From: Diadema setosum
Lineage: Eukaryota; Echinodermata; Echinoidea; Diadematoida; Diadematidae
Assembly: GCF_964275005.1 (NCBI RefSeq)
Contig: NC_092697.1
Coordinates: 21,507,081 to 21,571,080 of the forward strand
DNA: 64,000 bases
Direction: 5' to 3'
The notes under the pieces were generated by a model. The model was not told the origin of the DNA, did not search any database, and saw nothing but the letters and a program-made list of their open reading frames with translations. Position 1 is the stretch's first letter. Every line of letters starts with the position of its first letter. Of this stretch, positions 36,873-46,827 are shown one piece after another. Made by a program: the position numbers and the translations under genes.

Positions 36873-36951
36873 CAAGATGAAGAAGAAGAAGAAGAAGAAG
36901 AAGAAGAAGAAGAAGAAGAAGGAGAAGAAGAAGAAGAAGAAGAAGAAAAGA
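36873..36951. repeat. (GAA)n microsatellite in a 3' UTR
   Basis: Nearly pure GAA tract starting about 40 nt after the phospholipase stop codon and before its AATAAA, so it is probably transcribed. Confidence 0.9.
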
Positions 36952-36986
36952 AAACACCCTACTTCTGAATTATGGGGTAAAGTTGC

Positions 36987-36992
36987 AATAAA
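36987..36992 (+). terminator. Candidate polyadenylation signal of the plus-strand phospholipase gene
   Basis: AATAAA about 155 nt downstream of the stop codon, just before a transposon copy begins at 37023. It is the first canonical signal after the stop. Confidence 0.5.
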
Positions 36993-39240
36993 CGATTGAG
37001 TTAGGTCGGCCCTACTTATTAAAGGAGACCTCCGGATGATTTACAGATTTTTACATTTGAACAACTATAAATTAGTTATACTGAGGACAGAGTTTCAGAA
37101 TTTGTGGTAATTGGGATGAAGAATAAGAATATTTTCAAAATTTAGAACAAATTGCAATGAACAAGGATGATGACATGGCAGAGTCACCATAAGAATCCAT
37201 GAGTTGGGGCTCAAGGAAGCAGAACAAAAGAAGAAGGCATGCATAGATTAAACACAGGTGAACTCGCAAGCAAGCGGTATTGTAATGGAATTACACTGCT
37301 ACGTTTCTGAAATATGTGAACCTCCTATGTCATCATCCTTGTTCAGTGTAATTTGTTTAAGGTTTTTCAAAGTATCGTTTCTCTGCTCAAGAACCACAAT
37401 AAATTCCACAAATCTATGCATGGAGTTGCCGATTTATGTACTACATGATGTGAAATTATGAAAATCGTCTGGAATGTCCCTTTAATGTTACCTTATAATG
37501 ACTGCAGTAAATAAGTCAACAGTGTGTAAATAACGAGTATGGAAACTTTACGATGTGCATGGAAAAGATATAAGAAACCTACATAAATCTCTCATTGATC
37601 TATGTTATTCCGCTACTGCAGAGCTCAATTCTTAAGTATGCACTGTATGTAATTTACAATGCACTTTTATACGAAGCTGTGGGTAACTCCTGGGGCAACT
37701 CTGAAAGAACTAAAGTGGAGCAAGCTTGCTATCGTCAAACTCCATTTTGCTATCCAACAGTCCGAATTTCCCTTATTCGGCATTATTTTGAATTAACATT
37801 TCCTTAGGTGGGAGAAATCACAAGCAACCAGCATAACTCTGTTCGAAGCAGCTCATGAATAATACATTTCACATAAATCGGCAAATCTAACCATGACTAT
37901 TGGTCGACTTATTGGGAGTAGGACCTACTGGTGCAGGATAATAATTCCTCTGGCTCAGACTGAATGATAATCACATCAACATATCTCAAAAAGAAATGCA
38001 GACACCCAAACATACATATAATAGATTTAAGTGAATTCTGGAATATTAATAGCTCACATCAGCGAAGTTTAGTGAGGAATAATAAACAATTAGTTGAAAA
38101 GTTGTGAGTATGTGGTCAATGAGAAGACTACTCTCCTTTTTTTACGTCAAGCTTGGACCACGACATGAAGAAAATGTATAGAGAATTTTTAATTCAAAAT
38201 TCCTCGACTTGCCACTGATTATTATGTTCCCCGTGCTTTCTGAGAGAACAAGTCAAGTGCTCCTTATGCTATTAAACGTGAAAATGCCACAGCGCCCTCG
38301 TAATTCAATGTGTCCACTGCATTGTGTTCGCTTTTCTGAGTGGACGAAGCAGTTAGCGACAAGACAGATGATTAGCTGACTACTCAATCGTGTCCAACAT
38401 CGGGACCGTACGCTATTGACCGAGAACAGTTCTCGTTTCCCCCAGGACGAGAGGTAGGCCTACTCTTCGAATTTGAGTATGGCGAATTTGCACATGTAGT
38501 ATGGCATGCTCAACTAGCGGCCGCGTCGTGCTTGCCAAAGTTCCCTAATTTCAAGCAGCACGACGCAGCCGATTACACAGATTGTGCTTGAAAGCATGCA
38601 CATAAGATGGATGTACACACCACTGATCTCTGGATAGTGCCTGTAGCGATCTGTAGTGAAGACTTTAGCTATTATCATGGATGGTGTGGCCATGCCAAGA
38701 GATTGCCCCCCCCCCCATAAAAAAATACGCCTCCAAAAAAGAAAAAAAAAATGGAGCTAAAATCCACGACTTGACAAATACCTTTCGATAGTAATCTCTG
38801 AGCCCAAGCTCTCTTTTTTTTTTGGGGGGGGGGGTGGGGGTGGGGGAAGGGGTCAAAGTGACATGTTAAAAGAAACACGCATGTAGACTACAGCATAAAA
38901 ATAATGTTTACGTGGGTAATGTCCATTTAATTGCTTATACAAAAAAGTTATATTATTCAGTTTGTACAAGAACAGAGAACAGATTTTATTGTGTCTATTT
39001 CTCAACCTAGATTGGAAGCATTACGAATGATATTTTTGTTTCATTTGTTCCATGTTTGCGAAGCGTGTAAAAAGAAATGTTACAATGAAAACATTTGCTT
39101 AGTGTATTTTGTTGTTTGGTGGCTCTTTTACTGTCAGTACGTAGTATACTGACAGCATGGTTGATATTTTTTTCTGCCTTAGAGTGGCCTCATGTAATCA
39201 TTATCTCTACCTCATGCCTGGCTCGATCATCTTTAATGAT
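36993..39240. other. Intergenic region between phospholipase and LINE
   Basis: Apart from the 37023-37481 element, I see only poly-C/poly-G runs (38707-38716, 38823-38840) and a small inverted repeat near 38521-38570 (GCGTCGTGCTTG against CAAGCAGCACGACGC). No exon supported. Confidence 0.5.
37023..37481 (-). mobile_element. Non-autonomous transposon copy flanked by TTAA
   Basis: TTAA occurs immediately on both sides (37019-37022 and 37482-37485). Imperfect terminal inverted repeats: left AGGAGACCTCCGGATGATTT, right end AAAATCGTCTGGAATGTCCC. Aligns in reverse complement with 6253-6700. No ORF. TTAA flanks suggest a piggyBac-type mobilising transposase, but the ends differ from the 27761-28488 element. 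Confidence 0.7.
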
Positions 39241-39244
39241 ATGA

Positions 39245-39600
39245 TTAGTCCATGGGCCAAGACCCGAAAAATGGGTTATTGGTACCACCTGAGGTGGCAA
39301 AACCTTTTTGGTGTCATTTTGTTTGTCGGGCATAGATATGGTTATCAAGCTATGATAGCATTTCCAAATGAGTAGCTTAGTCATAATAAATAAATTTTTA
39401 ACCAATTTGGTCTCGTTTTTATATCCCTATACTTCTGAATCGAAACTAACCGCTATACAAAGAAGAGCACTGTCTTCTGTATGTCCACAGGTGTTCTGTT
39501 GTAAACGCGGTACGCTTAGTCTTTATTCAAGGCAGCGAAGGGAATATCCAAAGGGTTATGATGTCCACAGCTGTCACGCGGTGCGCTTAGTCTTTATCGA
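39245..39600 (+). repeat. Left arm of a long inverted repeat flanking a LINE
   Basis: From TTAGTCCATGGGCCA (39245) to about 39600 this sequence is repeated in reverse complement at 44740-45095 with only scattered differences. Shared blocks include TTTCCAAATGAGTAGCTTAG, CCAATTTGGTCTCG and ATATCCCTATACTTCTGAAT. Its inner part contains two tandem units of about 80 bp (GTCCACAG...CTTAGTCTTTATTCAAGG...). No coding capacity. May be a terminal inverted repeat or one of two oppositely inserted copies of one element. Confidence 0.8.
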
Positions 39601-40084
39601 GAACAATGTACTGTTATCATATCTAAAGCTCCTAATAAAACGGATTATCTATACTGTTTTTATACTACCCTCTCAACAAATACATCAGTTTTAAACAAAA
39701 ATCACTCTGTTCATTTACAATATTAATGGTGGTCAACATAGGAAGACGTGTTTTTGAGGAGCTCCCAAGTGACACTCGGTATTATGCGGACTCAGTTTTG
39801 CCTGTTGTGAGTTTTTTACATCAAATGACGGCGTTTTTGACTAAGAATCTAGTTATCTGATTGACATCTGCATTAAGTGCTTCTACTTCGCGTATAGTGC
39901 GATTATTTCACTCATTTTCGCTGTTTTGGGAAGATATTTTGCTTGAGACTATTCAAACAAAACTTACCTGGTGCGTAGGCCACGCATCCTTCCTGCGTAC
40001 TCTTCCATCACTACCACATCGCGCATAGCAACCATCCCTTTATTTCGCGCTTAGTGTTAAGAGCTTTTGTGACATCATCAAAAG

Positions 40085-40855
40085 ATGCCTCCGAAGAAGA
40101 AATCTGCTGAGGAAGTGGATCTCAGCGCGTTGAGAGATGAAGTAGCAAATCTCTCACGTATTCTCAACGGCAAATTTTCTCAACTGGAGAAAGCGGTCTC
40201 GGAGGTCAAGGAGGGCCAGCAAGGCATATTGAACTGTATTACTTTTCTAAATGCCAAATTCGAGGAGATGAAAAAGACCACCGAGCGACTGGAGGGAGAA
40301 AATCACGAGCTCAAACAAAAAAATCAGCAGCTGGAGGGAAGAGTGGACGATCTGACTCACCAAATTAATGACCTTGATCAGTACCACCGTCGGGTCAACC
40401 TTGAAATCGCCGGCGTGCCGGAAGAAAAGGGTGAAAACCCTGAAAAGATCGTCTTAAAGATTGCTCAAAAGATCACCGAAGATGTGAGCGCTGGCGACAT
40501 CGACATTGCTCATCGAATAGGAAAAGAGGATGATCAGCGGGGACCACGGCCGATAATCGTGAGATTCACCAACCGACGCTCACGAAACATGATCTACGAC
40601 GGCCGAAGAAAGCTACAGCACTTCACCACGAAAGATTTCGGGCTCCGCAGCAGCTCTAAGGGCAACGGACGGATCTACGTCAACGAAAACCTTGTCGCGT
40701 CCACCAGGGAGCTGCTGAAGGAAACTAACAGAGCAAGGAGGCTGGCCGGATACAAGTACCTGTGGACCCACAACGGGCGAATCTACGTGAAGAAAAACGA
40801 CGGAGGCGCAATCAGTGTCATCAACAGGAAAGAGGACCTGTCAAAGCTACAGTAA
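40085..40855 (+). CDS. LINE ORF1 protein (coiled-coil, RNA-binding)
   Basis: 256 residues. The start MPPKKKSAEEV is highly charged. A long heptad-like coiled coil spans about residues 12-105 (leucine/isoleucine-spaced, Glu/Lys-rich, ending RVDDLTHQINDLDQYHRR). It is followed by a globular segment, about 108-190, of the L1-ORF1p/transposase-22 type: NLEIAGVPE, then DIDIAHRIGK and RPIIVRFTNRRSR. The C-terminus is basic. No CCHC zinc knuckle. In this family ORF1 trimerises through the coiled coil and packages the element RNA. It ends 52 nt before ORF2. Confidence 0.85.
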   Translation: MPPKKKSAEEVDLSALRDEVANLSRILNGKFSQLEKAVSEVKEGQQGILNCITFLNAKFEEMKKTTERLEGENHELKQKNQQLEGRVDDLTHQINDLDQYHRRVNLEIAGVPEEKGENPEKIVLKIAQKITEDVSAGDIDIAHRIGKEDDQRGPRPIIVRFTNRRSRNMIYDGRRKLQHFTTKDFGLRSSSKGNGRIYVNENLVASTRELLKETNRARRLAGYKYLWTHNGRIYVKKNDGGAISVINRKEDLSKLQ

Positions 40856-40907
40856 ATATACGAATTATACCTCTGTTTGTTGTCTACCACTATGATCCTT
40901 CCGCTAA

Positions 40908-43900
40908 ATGCTGGATAACAATATTTTTCCTTTTAATCTCTTAACAGATGATGACTTTGTTACTTTATTTCAAAAAGACCGAAATGTACCTGCTAGAAAC
41001 ACCAAGTTTGATAGGACTGCAACTAGAATCTTAGCCGACAATCTAGACGAACTTAACATTGAGTTTAACAGCCACGATGAAGCGTGTCAACTTGCTCAAT
41101 CGCCATACTTTACAGAAGCTACCCTTAGAGAATATCTACGAATGCTAGAACGAGACGAATTATTTTGTTTCCATTTGAATATAAGAAGTGCTAATCGAAA
41201 CTTTGAAAAGCTTCGCTTATTTCTTGATAATATTGATTTGCCCATGTTACCTATCATAGGCCTCTCTGAAACGTGGTCTGTTGAAACTCCAGCGTCAGGT
41301 CCAATTAATGTTCTTGCTGATTATGATATTGTCATTAACAACAGATCAAATAGACCAGGTGGTGGAGTAGCTATATATGTTCCCCGAATATATGATTACG
41401 CTATAAAGGAAGAACTGAAATATATGAATGATGTAATAGAATCATTATTTATTGAAATTTCAGTCTGTAAGGGCAAAAACATTCTGCTTGGAGTTATATA
41501 CAGACCTCCTCAATCTAATTATGATGATTTTATGAATATTATGAACGATATTTGTCGAAACGATGCATTCCACAACAAGGATTGCATCATCATGGGTGAT
41601 TTCAATATAAATCTTCTGTCAAGCAGTAATGCTGCCTGTGATAACTTCCTTGATAACATTTTACAAGCCTCATTTCTGCCTCTTATTTCTAAACCAACAA
41701 GAATTACTGGTCATTCTGCTACTCTTATTGATAACATTTTTGCTAACCTTAAACCTTTTCCAAAATCTGGCATAGTGGTGAGCGATATATCAGACCATTT
41801 TATGATATTTTGTCACTTTGATATTGGACCAAGGAGTCAAAGTACAATTCGAAGGCATGTATTTCGTCGTAAATTCACCCCTGAAAACATCGCTCTAGTT
41901 CAAGAAAAACTTCAATCTGTGGACTGGTCAATTGTGTATGACGCAAATGAAAATATTGACCAAGCATATGATAATTTTCTTTATCTTTTGAATAATTGCC
42001 TAGGTGCATGCATTCCATTAAGGAAATGTCGTACTCAGGATTACAAACGAATCCCCAAGCAACCATGGGTTTCCAAAACACTCTTACGCTCAATAAATCG
42101 CAAGAGTACTTTATATGTTAATTTTATCAAAAACCGTGACGAAACCTCTCGAATGAAATATATCTCATACAAAAATATTCTTACCAATACAGTCAGATTA
42201 GCTAAAAAGAAATATTTTGCGGACCAATTGAGTCAATTCAAATGTGATATCAAGAACACTTGGAAAGTAATAAATACCGTTTTGAATAGAGGGAAGGCTG
42301 TAAATCTCATTTCTAAAGTTCAAGTTGATAATACTATCATTGAAGACAAGTCTGAAATTGCCGAGATTTTTAACTCATACTTTTCAAAAATAGGTTCAAA
42401 ATTAGCACAAACTATCACTCCAAGTGATAAATCATTTTACGAATTTCTTTCCTCACCAAACGACTCCTCAATTTTTTTCAAGCCAATTGACAGGCAAGAA
42501 TTAATCAAAATTGTACTTCAGCTCAAAGCAAACAAAGCCCCTGGCTATGATGACATTGGCAATGTCCTTATCAAAGACATTATACATTGTATAGCAGATC
42601 CTTTATTGTTTTTATATAACCTTTCACTACAATCTGGTCAAGTACCATCTAAAATGAAACTCGCAAAGGTGACTCCAATATTCAAGAAAGGAGACAAATT
42701 ATGTATCAGCAACTATCGCCCAATATCTTTGTTAACTTCGTTATCAAAAATCTTAGAGAAAATTGTTCATTCAAGGACTACTACCTTCCTTGAATCTCAC
42801 AACATCATATCTGACTCCCAATTTGGCTTTAGAGAAAAACATAACACAACTCATGCCATTCTAAGTTTAATAAATACCATTTCAGCTTCAATCGAAAAAT
42901 CCTGTCATACTATCGGTTTGTTCTTAGATTTTTCTAAAGCATTCGATACTATAAATCACGACATTCTGTTATACAAACTTGCGCACTATGGTATTAGAGG
43001 TAAGGCTCTGGAATGGTTCGAAAGTTATCTTTCTGGAAGAAAGCAATTCGTTACCATTGATGGATATAATTCGTCTACGGTACCAATCACGTGTGGAGTT
43101 CCCCAAGGAAGCCTTCTTGGTCCACTGTTATTCTCTATTTATGTAAATGACATTCGATGTTCTTCGAGTGTTCTCTCTTTTATCCTTTTTGCTGATGATT
43201 CAAACATATTCTATACTCACAGTGATCCTAATAAGTTAGTAGAAGTTTTAAATGTAGAACTTACACATGTAACAAATTGGATAAAAGCAAATAGATTATC
43301 TTTAAATAAACAAAAAACCAATTACATGTTATTTAGTAACTCTGTTAAACAACTTCCTGACCAAGTGATATTTGATAATTCTGTCATTAAAGAAGTCAAG
43401 ACTACAAAATTTCTCGGTATTACAATTGACAATAAGCTAACTTGGAATTGTCATATTGATAATATTTGTAAGATAGTGTCAAGAAATATTGGCATTATTA
43501 ATCACGTTAAACGGATTCTCCCCAAGTCAGTGCTTCTTATGTTATATTCAAATCTTATTCTTCCTTACCTTAATTATGGCGTAATGGCATGGGGAAATGC
43601 AATACAAACAAAAATGGACAGGGTACTTCTCTTGCAGAAAAGAGCGATGCGTTTAATATGCAATACCGCTTATAGATCACACACTGATGTCTTGTTTAAA
43701 GAAAACCGTATTCTTAAGATTACTGATTTATATCGTCTTCAGCTGGGTTGTTTTATGTACAATGTAGAAATTAACGCTACCCCTGCTGTATTTAAGGAAA
43801 TGTTTCGAAAAAATAATGTTATACATAATTACTCAACAAGGAATGCGAATGATTATCATCTTGCTAAAAATAGAACTAGTTTTGGTAACAGAAATTTCAT

Positions 43901-44009
43901 GTTTACTGGTCCTAAGCTTTGGAATTCCTTTGATCGTTCACTAAAACAAGCTCAGAGCTTGAATAGCTTTAAGTATAAGCTTAAAACTTTGTTTCTTGAT
44001 AAGTATTGA
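40908..44009 (+). CDS. LINE ORF2 polyprotein: endonuclease plus reverse transcriptase
   Basis: 1033 residues. An N-terminal extension of about 80 residues precedes an APE-like endonuclease: LNIRSANRN near 88, GLSETW near 123, MGDFNIN near 229 and SDHFMIF near 296. A linker leads to the reverse transcriptase: FKKGDKLCISNYRPISLL near 591, LDFSKAFDTINHD near 672, GVPQGSLLGPLLF near 730 and the catalytic FADD near 761 (Phe replaces the usual Tyr before ADD; the two aspartates are intact). The C-terminal domain has the usual LLQKRAMRLI block. It nicks target DNA and copies the RNA in place (target-primed reverse transcription). No frameshift or stop. First ATG used; initiation may instead be by reinitiation after ORF1. 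Confidence 0.95.
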   Translation: MLDNNIFPFNLLTDDDFVTLFQKDRNVPARNTKFDRTATRILADNLDELNIEFNSHDEACQLAQSPYFTEATLREYLRMLERDELFCFHLNIRSANRNFEKLRLFLDNIDLPMLPIIGLSETWSVETPASGPINVLADYDIVINNRSNRPGGGVAIYVPRIYDYAIKEELKYMNDVIESLFIEISVCKGKNILLGVIYRPPQSNYDDFMNIMNDICRNDAFHNKDCIIMGDFNINLLSSSNAACDNFLDNILQASFLPLISKPTRITGHSATLIDNIFANLKPFPKSGIVVSDISDHFMIFCHFDIGPRSQSTIRRHVFRRKFTPENIALVQEKLQSVDWSIVYDANENIDQAYDNFLYLLNNCLGACIPLRKCRTQDYKRIPKQPWVSKTLLRSINRKSTLYVNFIKNRDETSRMKYISYKNILTNTVRLAKKKYFADQLSQFKCDIKNTWKVINTVLNRGKAVNLISKVQVDNTIIEDKSEIAEIFNSYFSKIGSKLAQTITPSDKSFYEFLSSPNDSSIFFKPIDRQELIKIVLQLKANKAPGYDDIGNVLIKDIIHCIADPLLFLYNLSLQSGQVPSKMKLAKVTPIFKKGDKLCISNYRPISLLTSLSKILEKIVHSRTTTFLESHNIISDSQFGFREKHNTTHAILSLINTISASIEKSCHTIGLFLDFSKAFDTINHDILLYKLAHYGIRGKALEWFESYLSGRKQFVTIDGYNSSTVPITCGVPQGSLLGPLLFSIYVNDIRCSSSVLSFILFADDSNIFYTHSDPNKLVEVLNVELTHVTNWIKANRLSLNKQKTNYMLFSNSVKQLPDQVIFDNSVIKEVKTTKFLGITIDNKLTWNCHIDNICKIVSRNIGIINHVKRILPKSVLLMLYSNLILPYLNYGVMAWGNAIQTKMDRVLLLQKRAMRLICNTAYRSHTDVLFKENRILKITDLYRLQLGCFMYNVEINATPAVFKEMFRKNNVIHNYSTRNANDYHLAKNRTSFGNRNFMFTGPKLWNSFDRSLKQAQSLNSFKYKLKTLFLDKY

Positions 44010-44739
44010 TAAACAGTTTTATGGTAATAAAACGTATATGTATACTTCAATCAATGTTTTCTAGAAGTACTTTCATTAAGTATACTCGGAAGGTTATCTT
44101 CTGTTTCATTCATTATTCTAATGGTATATAATGCACACTGTAAACACTTTATACATAAACCTGTGCTTTGTAACATATACATGACTTATTGTATATCCAT
44201 AGTACGGTTCATAATTGTGCCCTTGTAAATAGTGTATATATGGTGTTTTTGTTATTCCACTCAGCCTTATCTTTGATACTATTTTGTCTATAATATGTAG
44301 GGGGACTACATTTAACAAGCAGTGCTTCTAAGTAGTCCCCTCCACATTTGTACATGGTGTGATTTTATCTCAGAATATCACGATATTTTGTATATACATG
44401 TTATATACTCTGTATAGTATTGATATTATATCCACTATGTGTTATACCCTGTATATTTTATCATATAATGTCCACTATGTGGAATATGAATAAATTTCAA
44501 ATTTCAAATTTCAAATTTTATTTATTATAATGTATTGTAGTGTACCGGTACATTGTTTTTGCATTATCTTTCATTGTTGGATGGAAATAAAGCGACATTG
44601 GCGTGGTATTAGCGTTTTCACCGTGGCGTTTTCACCGGAAAATGATAAATAATTGAAAAATACGGTAAAATTCACGAGGAATTGCTTTTGTTGTTGTTGC
44701 TGTTTTTAGATAAAGGGATATACACTGTATCATAAGCTT

Positions 44740-45095
44740 TGGATATTCCCTTCGCCGTCTTGAATAAAGACTATGCGCGTGTGGACATCATATCCTTTAG
44801 ATATTCCCCTCGCTGCCTTGAATAAAGACGAAGTGCACCGCGTGTACAACAGAACACCTGTGAACATACAGAAGACAGACAGTGCTCTTCTTTGTATAGC
44901 GGTTAGTCTCGATTCAGAAGTATAGGGATATAACAACGAGACCAAATTGGTTAAAATTCATTTATTATGACTAAGCTACTCATTTGGAAATGCTATCACA
45001 GCTTGATAAGCATATCTCTGTCCGACAAACAAAATGACACCAAAGAGGTTTTGCCACCACAGGTGGTACCAATATCTGGCCTGGCCCATGGACTA
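44740..45095 (-). repeat. Right arm of the long inverted repeat flanking the LINE
   Basis: Reverse complement of 39245-39600 with scattered differences, ending outward at TGGCCCATGGACTAG. Its inner part again holds two tandem units of about 80 bp (GCCTTGAATAAAGAC blocks near 44758 and 44815). The spacer between the arms is essentially the LINE. Confidence 0.8.
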
Positions 45096-45321
45096 GATAA
45101 AGAAGAATGATGACAAAGAGGAATGATAATAAAGAGGAAAGGGGGGGGGGGCATATGGAGCAGGAGGAGGAGTGGAGAAAATACTTTGCTTTTTATTAAG
45201 AACACAATTACAAATAAATACGATTGTATTTCAGTTCGGCAATATTACAAATAAGTGACATTGCGGGAATATTTCTCGGGGGGGGGGGAACATTGGGGGT
45301 ACTTCCGCAATGTGCGTCCGT

Positions 45322-45437
45322 CTGTGTGTGTGTGTGTGTGCGTGTGTGTGTGTGTGTGCGTGTGTGTGTTTGTGTGTGTGTGTGTGTAAGTGCGTGTGTG
45401 TGTTTGTGTGTGTGTGTGTGTATGTGCGTGTGTGTAT
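45322..45437. repeat. (GT)n microsatellite
   Basis: Long, interrupted GT tract with periodic CG and TT interruptions. Confidence 0.95.
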
Positions 45438-45520
45438 TGAGGTTAAGGGGGTGCGTTGTACATAGAATCCTTGAAACTGTTTGGATGCCCATCACCCCCC
45501 CCCCCCATCCCTAAAAAGTC

Positions 45521-45729
45521 CGTCGTGCGCATGGCAGATTGTCGTTAGCGCGCTTCCGTGCGCATGGCAGATTGTTGTTAGAGCACTTCCGTGCGCATGG
45601 CAGAATGTTGTTAACCCTACGCGCACTCCCACACCCTAACGACAATCTGCCATGCGCACTCCAACACTGTAACGACAATCTGCCAGGCGCAGGGAAGCGC
45701 TCTAACGACAATCTGCCATGCGCACGACG
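45521..45729. mobile_element. Foldback-like element: 3 + 3 inverted copies of a 24-bp module
   Basis: Module GTGCGCATGGCAGATTGTCG(TTAG) occurs three times forward (45525-45548, 45558-45581, 45591-45614) and three times in reverse complement (45636-45659, 45669-45691, 45702-45725). The outermost 28 bp at each end (45521-45548 and 45702-45729) are perfect inverted repeats. The modules differ by one to a few bases. Modular inverted arms recall Foldback/Galileo-type transposons. No ORF. Confidence 0.8.
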
Positions 45730-46278
45730 CTATTTGCTCCTTTATTACAGCCTCACGTAATATAATCTGAACTCCAACATCCCATTTCAATGCAGGCATC
45801 ATGCTTACACAGATGTATTATATTTATGAACACAAACACGCACACAAATACATCAGCACACACGCACTGCATTGTACATAGACACAGATGAATACTTGCA
45901 TAAACACTCTTTTTCCCTCTAATTCTTATTTCTGATTCCATCAAATGCATATGAAATATACACAATCACGTTGAATGTGTAAACAAAATTAAGCAAAACA
46001 ATCGTGACTGTCTTAAAAGTGCAAATCGACAAACTATGGTAAAAACAGCTGAAAAATATTTCACATGATTTTGATACTAAAGTTAATCATTATAATTCTT
46101 GGAGAAAAAAAAGTGAACATAACTTTGTGGAATGTACTGTGTTAAAAAAAAAGGGAAAAAACTTACGAAAACCCACCTGTGCCCAAAATCTAAACCCTGC
46201 CCTGTCCCACACATATTCTTAATCGATTTTCTCATGCAGTTTTTGCTCAGATGAAATCAAAATCAAGATTTATGATCT

Positions 46279-46500
46279 ACGCCACTTCTAGATTAGGCGT
46301 GTCTTCATCAGCCCGAAGTTTCAAAATAGCGCGTTATCTTGCGGTTACCAAACTAGTCCGATGTCAAAATAGCGCGCTATCTGTGTAGTGAAGACGCAGA
46401 TAGCGCGCTATTTGTTCGGGAAAATTTCCCCCAAAATCTTGGTCTAGTTCGTCAACTAGAGCGCTAATTCGTGAAATAGCGCGCTATTTCCTCGTTACAC
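46279..46500. repeat. Cluster of TAGCGCGCTA palindromes
   Basis: TAGCGCG(C/T)TA occurs at about 46328, 46370, 46401 and 46481, with a related GAGCGCTAA near 46459. The central pair forms a perfect 17-bp inverted repeat (AAATAGCGCGCTATCTG at 46367-46383 against 46397-46413) around a 13-nt loop. Probably a MITE core or a multi-site binding platform. Confidence 0.6.
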
Positions 46501-46666
46501 GTATTAATTATCCCTCCCCGGAGACTTTACCCATCATTGCGTAATACCCCAACTGTTGTATTTTGTCACAAGAATAAATTCATTTCATTCTAACGAACCT
46601 AATTTCATATTCGGATTAACGAATCTCATTCCGTTGAAATCTTTGAAGGCTTTCGTGGTGGTAGAA

Positions 46667-46827
46667 CGTTGGGTGGTAGAAGGCTTCACGGTGCACCACG
46701 TATTCTTTCTGTGTAACGGCGAGAACATGCTTGCCGAAACGTCGGGATTGGGCAGGCCCTTTTCAGGGCCAGTCACATACTCCAGAAAGAATACGTGGTG
46801 CACCGTGAAGCCTTCTACCACCCAACG
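46667..46827. mobile_element. Perfect 44-bp inverted repeat with structured loop
   Basis: Arms 46667-46710 and 46784-46827 are exact reverse complements over 44 bp. The 73-base loop contains two further hairpins: GGCGAG/CTTGCC just before GAAACGTC, and GGCCCTTTTCAGGGCC. Exact arms suggest a recent insertion or ongoing gene conversion. An 11-bp sequence, AATCTCATTCC, lies on both sides but also belongs to a local degenerate tandem repeat, so it is weak evidence for a target duplication. Confidence 0.8.

Larger units (their letters stand above)
39640..44520 (+). mobile_element. Full-length-looking non-LTR retrotransposon (CR1/L2-like LINE)
   Basis: Two ORFs in LINE order (ORF1 40085-40855, ORF2 40908-44009) are followed by a roughly 500-bp 3' UTR ending in a short-period tail, TTTCAAATTTCAAATTTCAA, at 44491-44520. 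Both ORFs are open from start to stop, so the copy is young or under recent selection and may be active. The 5' boundary is approximate; about 400 bases of possible 5' UTR precede ORF1. Clade assignment within the jockey/CR1/L2 group is from motif style only. Confidence 0.85.

Noticed and set aside
41875-42093. 72-codon minus-strand frame
   Set aside because: Antisense shadow within the intact LINE ORF2.
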